Assembly: GCA_023417745.1 (NCBI GenBank)
Contig: JAEZEM010000413.1
Coordinates: 1-15,702 of the forward strand
DNA: 15,702 bases
Direction: 5' to 3'
DNA from: Pseudomonadota bacterium
Lineage (GTDB): Bacteria; Desulfobacterota; Desulfovibrionia; Desulfovibrionales; Desulfovibrionaceae
Within the stretch, counting starts at the first letter, position 1. Each line of letters begins with the position of its first letter. Shown here piece by piece: positions 14,552-15,702 of this stretch. The notes below the pieces were generated by a model, which did not search any database, had not been told where the DNA came from, and saw only the letters and a program-made list of their open reading frames with translations. Position numbers and translations under genes: made by a program.

Positions 14552-14616
14552 GGCCGGTCTCCGGCCAAGATGAAACGCGGTTTTACGCCGCAGGCGCCGG
14601 ATGACGCAGGCTGCAT
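14548..14616 (-). CDS. Possible 22-residue leader peptide of the ars operon
   Basis: Starts MQPASSGACG and ends FILAGDRP. The ATG at 14616 has GGGGAGGG on the minus strand 3-4 bases upstream, stronger than the RBS of the thioredoxin gene, and it lies about 41 nt after the predicted transcription start. Its stop codon overlaps the GTG start of the thioredoxin gene (sequence CCGTGAAG), so it could couple translation. The sequence is not recognised and it could be a chance frame. Confidence 0.35.
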   Translation of the reverse strand: MQPASSGACGVKPRFILAGDRP

Positions 14617-14629
14617 GGTCCCTCCCCTG

Positions 14630-14647
14630 GGCGGCCGGCGGGCCGCC
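14630..14647 (-). other. Leader hairpin of the ars operon
   Basis: GGCGGCC (14630-14636) pairs with GGCCGCC (14641-14647) around a 4-nt loop. It lies between the predicted transcription start (about 14658) and the Shine-Dalgarno of the mini-ORF, in the 5' untranslated part. It may influence translation initiation. Confidence 0.35.
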
Positions 14648-14659
14648 TCAATTGGCTTT

Positions 14660-14694
14660 TTGGCAAAATAGCCAACGCCAAAAGCCGCCGTCAA
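14660..14694 (-). promoter_or_regulatory. Promoter and operator of the ars operon
   Basis: On the minus strand TTGACG (14689-14694) and TATTTT (14665-14670) are 18 bp apart, 5/6 and 4/6 matches to sigma-70 elements. The -10 is exactly enclosed by the dyad TTGGC-TATTTT-GCCAA (14660-14675). A repressor bound there would shut off the promoter. ArsR is the obvious candidate by context but is not encoded in the window. Confidence 0.55.
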
Positions 14695-14991
14695 GCCTTC
14701 TTCTCCCCGGCCTTCCCCGCTGTCCTCCTTTGGCCTTGGCGAGATCCGGCCCCGGTCCCGGGACACCGCGCCAAGCAGCGACCGCGGCGCTGGGGAGGTT
14801 TTGCGATCAAGACAAGGGGGCCGGCCCATCCCATGTCTCCCCGATTTTGCCCGCTGTCCGGCGCGTCGCGGGTCCTCCTGTCCCCCCGCGCAGGCGCAGC
14901 CGTTTCCTTTTGTCCAGCCCGGCTGAAAATGAGGCGTTATTCTCAACCATCTAGAATCATGATGTATTTTTTTACACACGAAGATCACCAC

Positions 14992-15006
14992 TGGGACAAC
15001 TCGCCC
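14992..15006. promoter_or_regulatory. Upstream activator site 1 for the alcohol dehydrogenase promoter
   Basis: TGGGACAACT starts at 14992 and continues CGCCC, an imperfect dyad. The same ten bases recur exactly 60 bp downstream. Its centre is about 250 bp upstream of the expected transcription start, a normal distance for an enhancer-binding protein. Confidence 0.5.
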
Positions 15007-15051
15007 CATGCAGGCCAAGTGTCCCCTTTTTACCCAACACGGTCCGAAGCG

Positions 15052-15066
15052 TGGGACAACTTGTCC
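15052..15066. promoter_or_regulatory. Upstream activator site 2 for the alcohol dehydrogenase promoter
   Basis: GGACAACTTGTCC (15054-15066) is a perfect dyad of 6-bp arms around one base. With the TG before it, it repeats TGGGACAACT of site 1. It lies about 190 bp upstream of the expected start. A related half-site GTGTCCC lies between the two sites near 15020. Confidence 0.55.
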
Positions 15067-15221
15067 AACCAGGACTAATAAGCTTATTTTATTTAACTTT
15101 CCAGGAATTCAACAGCACGGGGGACGATGCCGGCGGGCGGCCTTGGGCCTTGGACGGCCAGTCTGCCCCCGGAGCAAAAAGGTCTGACGTTTTAAATGCT
15201 TGAAATACATGGACCGCCAAG

Positions 15222-15238
15222 TTGGCCCGGGAATTGCT
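15222..15238 (+). promoter_or_regulatory. Sigma-54 promoter of the alcohol dehydrogenase gene
   Basis: TTGGCCCGGGAATTGCT fits the sigma-54 consensus TTGGCACG-N4-TTGCT at every core position except one (C for A). The invariant GG (15224-15225) and GC (15236-15237) have the required spacing. Transcription should start near 15249, giving a leader of about 84 nt before the ATG at 15333. Confidence 0.8.
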
Positions 15239-15332
15239 CTAGGAGGGGCAACGTTTACGCTTACGCCAAACGGAAATCAGGTTTGGGGTCCGTTCGCAAA
15301 ACCATAACCTTAACCACAGTGAGGTTGGCACC

Positions 15333-15702
15333 ATGGCTGTTCGCGAGCAAGTTTACGGTTTCTTCATTCCCAGCGTGACCCTTATCGGCATCGGCGCTTC
15401 CAAACAGATCCCCGAAAAGATCAAGGCTCTGGGCGGATCGAAACCGCTGATCGTCACCGATAAGGGCGTGGTCAAGGTCGGCATCTGCAAGCAGATCACC
15501 GATCTCCTCGACGCCGCCGGGATGAAGTACCATGTGTACGACGAGACCATCCCCAACCCCACCGACGCCAACGTCCACAAGGGCGTGGAAGTCTACAAGA
15601 AGGAAGGCTGCGACAGCCTCATCACCCTGGGCGGCGGCTCCTCCCACGACTGCGGCAAGGGCATCGGCCTGGTCGTCTCCAACGGCGGCAAGATCCATGA
15701 CT
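15333..15702 (+). CDS. Iron-containing alcohol dehydrogenase, N-terminal part
   Basis: The first 123 codons of a type III (iron-containing) alcohol dehydrogenase; the gene runs off the window. It oxidises ethanol or other short alcohols with NAD in the cytoplasm. The start MAVREQVYGFFIPSVTLIG is the family's N-terminus, followed by the Rossmann-type part (PLIVTDKGVVK) and the dinucleotide-binding GGGSSHDCGKGIG loop; DETIPNPT before it is also conserved. The iron-binding residues lie beyond the edge. GAGG at 15321-15324 is the RBS. Codon use is very biased toward GC-ending optimal codons, as for highly expressed genes. Sigma-54 control with two upstream sites is indicated. In Desulfovibrio this enzyme is abundant during growth on ethanol and also other donors. 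Confidence 0.93.
   Translation, partial: MAVREQVYGFFIPSVTLIGIGASKQIPEKIKALGGSKPLIVTDKGVVKVGICKQITDLLDAAGMKYHVYDETIPNPTDANVHKGVEVYKKEGCDSLITLGGGSSHDCGKGIGLVVSNGGKIHD

Larger units (their letters stand above)
14617..15332. other. 716-bp divergent control region between ars operon and alcohol dehydrogenase
   Basis: The left end holds the ars promoter-operator and a leader hairpin. The stretch 14695-14930 is GC-rich, without motifs I recognise and without a credible gene. From 14935 on the base composition drops: two TGGGACAACT sites, a 12-bp palindrome AATAAGCTTATT (15077-15088) and a sigma-54 promoter follow. Open frames on both strands here give proteins without any recognisable pattern. Confidence 0.6.

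Noticed and set aside
14548..15018. A 156-codon minus-strand frame upstream of the thioredoxin gene
   Set aside because: It crosses the predicted ars promoter and operator and shows no family pattern; only its last 22 codons have a good RBS and are listed as a possible leader peptide.
15077..15088. AATAAGCTTATT as an operator or integration site
   Set aside because: A perfect palindrome, but short, AT-only apart from the centre, and found once; mentioned only as part of the control region.
1..15702. CRISPR array, tRNA or rRNA genes, insertion sequences
   Set aside because: Looked for regularly spaced repeats, tRNA cloverleaf signatures (GGTTCGAATCC-type arm) and transposase motifs on both strands by eye; none found.

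Overview
The window looks like chromosomal DNA of a GC-rich sulfate-reducing deltaproteobacterium of the Desulfovibrio / Solidesulfovibrio type. Support: very high GC with GC-ending codons, an iron-containing alcohol dehydrogenase at the right edge that reads like the Desulfovibrio enzyme, an ars operon with two arsC genes (as described for Desulfovibrio arsRBCC), and a GC-rich intergenic repeat family found here in three places. The genus is an inference; no rRNA or tRNA gene is present.

Layout. 1-585: end of an intergenic repeat, an intrinsic terminator of an upstream gene, and a GNAT acetyltransferase. 586-3420: a 56-codon Lys/Thr-rich exported small protein on the minus strand with its own terminator, then divergently an OmpR-type response regulator and histidine kinase with overlapping ends. 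3421-4918: a leader with a possible structured RNA, then a degenerate-EAL plus HDOD signalling protein. 5139-7284: a two-repeat PRC-barrel-like protein (minus) divergent from a cardiolipin synthase (plus). 7497-8764: an isolated, phage-like regulatory switch made of a Mor-family activator (minus) and a CI/LexA-type S24 repressor (plus), separated by an AT-rich operator cluster built from GGAAT half-sites; one more copy of the site lies just after the repressor gene. 8860-10914: a Cache-HAMP methyl-accepting chemotaxis protein (minus).

11253-14616: a minus-strand arsenic operon in the order mini-ORF, periplasmic thioredoxin, CcdA-type membrane protein, ACR3 arsenite exporter, ArsC-like reductase, ArsC reductase. 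A promoter with a dyad over its -10 lies upstream. The two reductases make arsenite, ACR3 exports it, and the thioredoxin/CcdA pair could carry thiol electrons across the membrane; no ArsR is encoded here. 14617-15332 is a 716-bp divergent control region. Its right half carries a very good sigma-54 promoter with two upstream dyad sites in front of the alcohol dehydrogenase gene, which runs off the right edge.

The most rewarding points are the operator cluster of the Mor/CI switch, the sigma-54 promoter with paired upstream sites, the ars operon with built-in thioredoxin/CcdA, the unlisted small exported protein beside the two-component system, and the leader hairpin before the EAL-HDOD gene.
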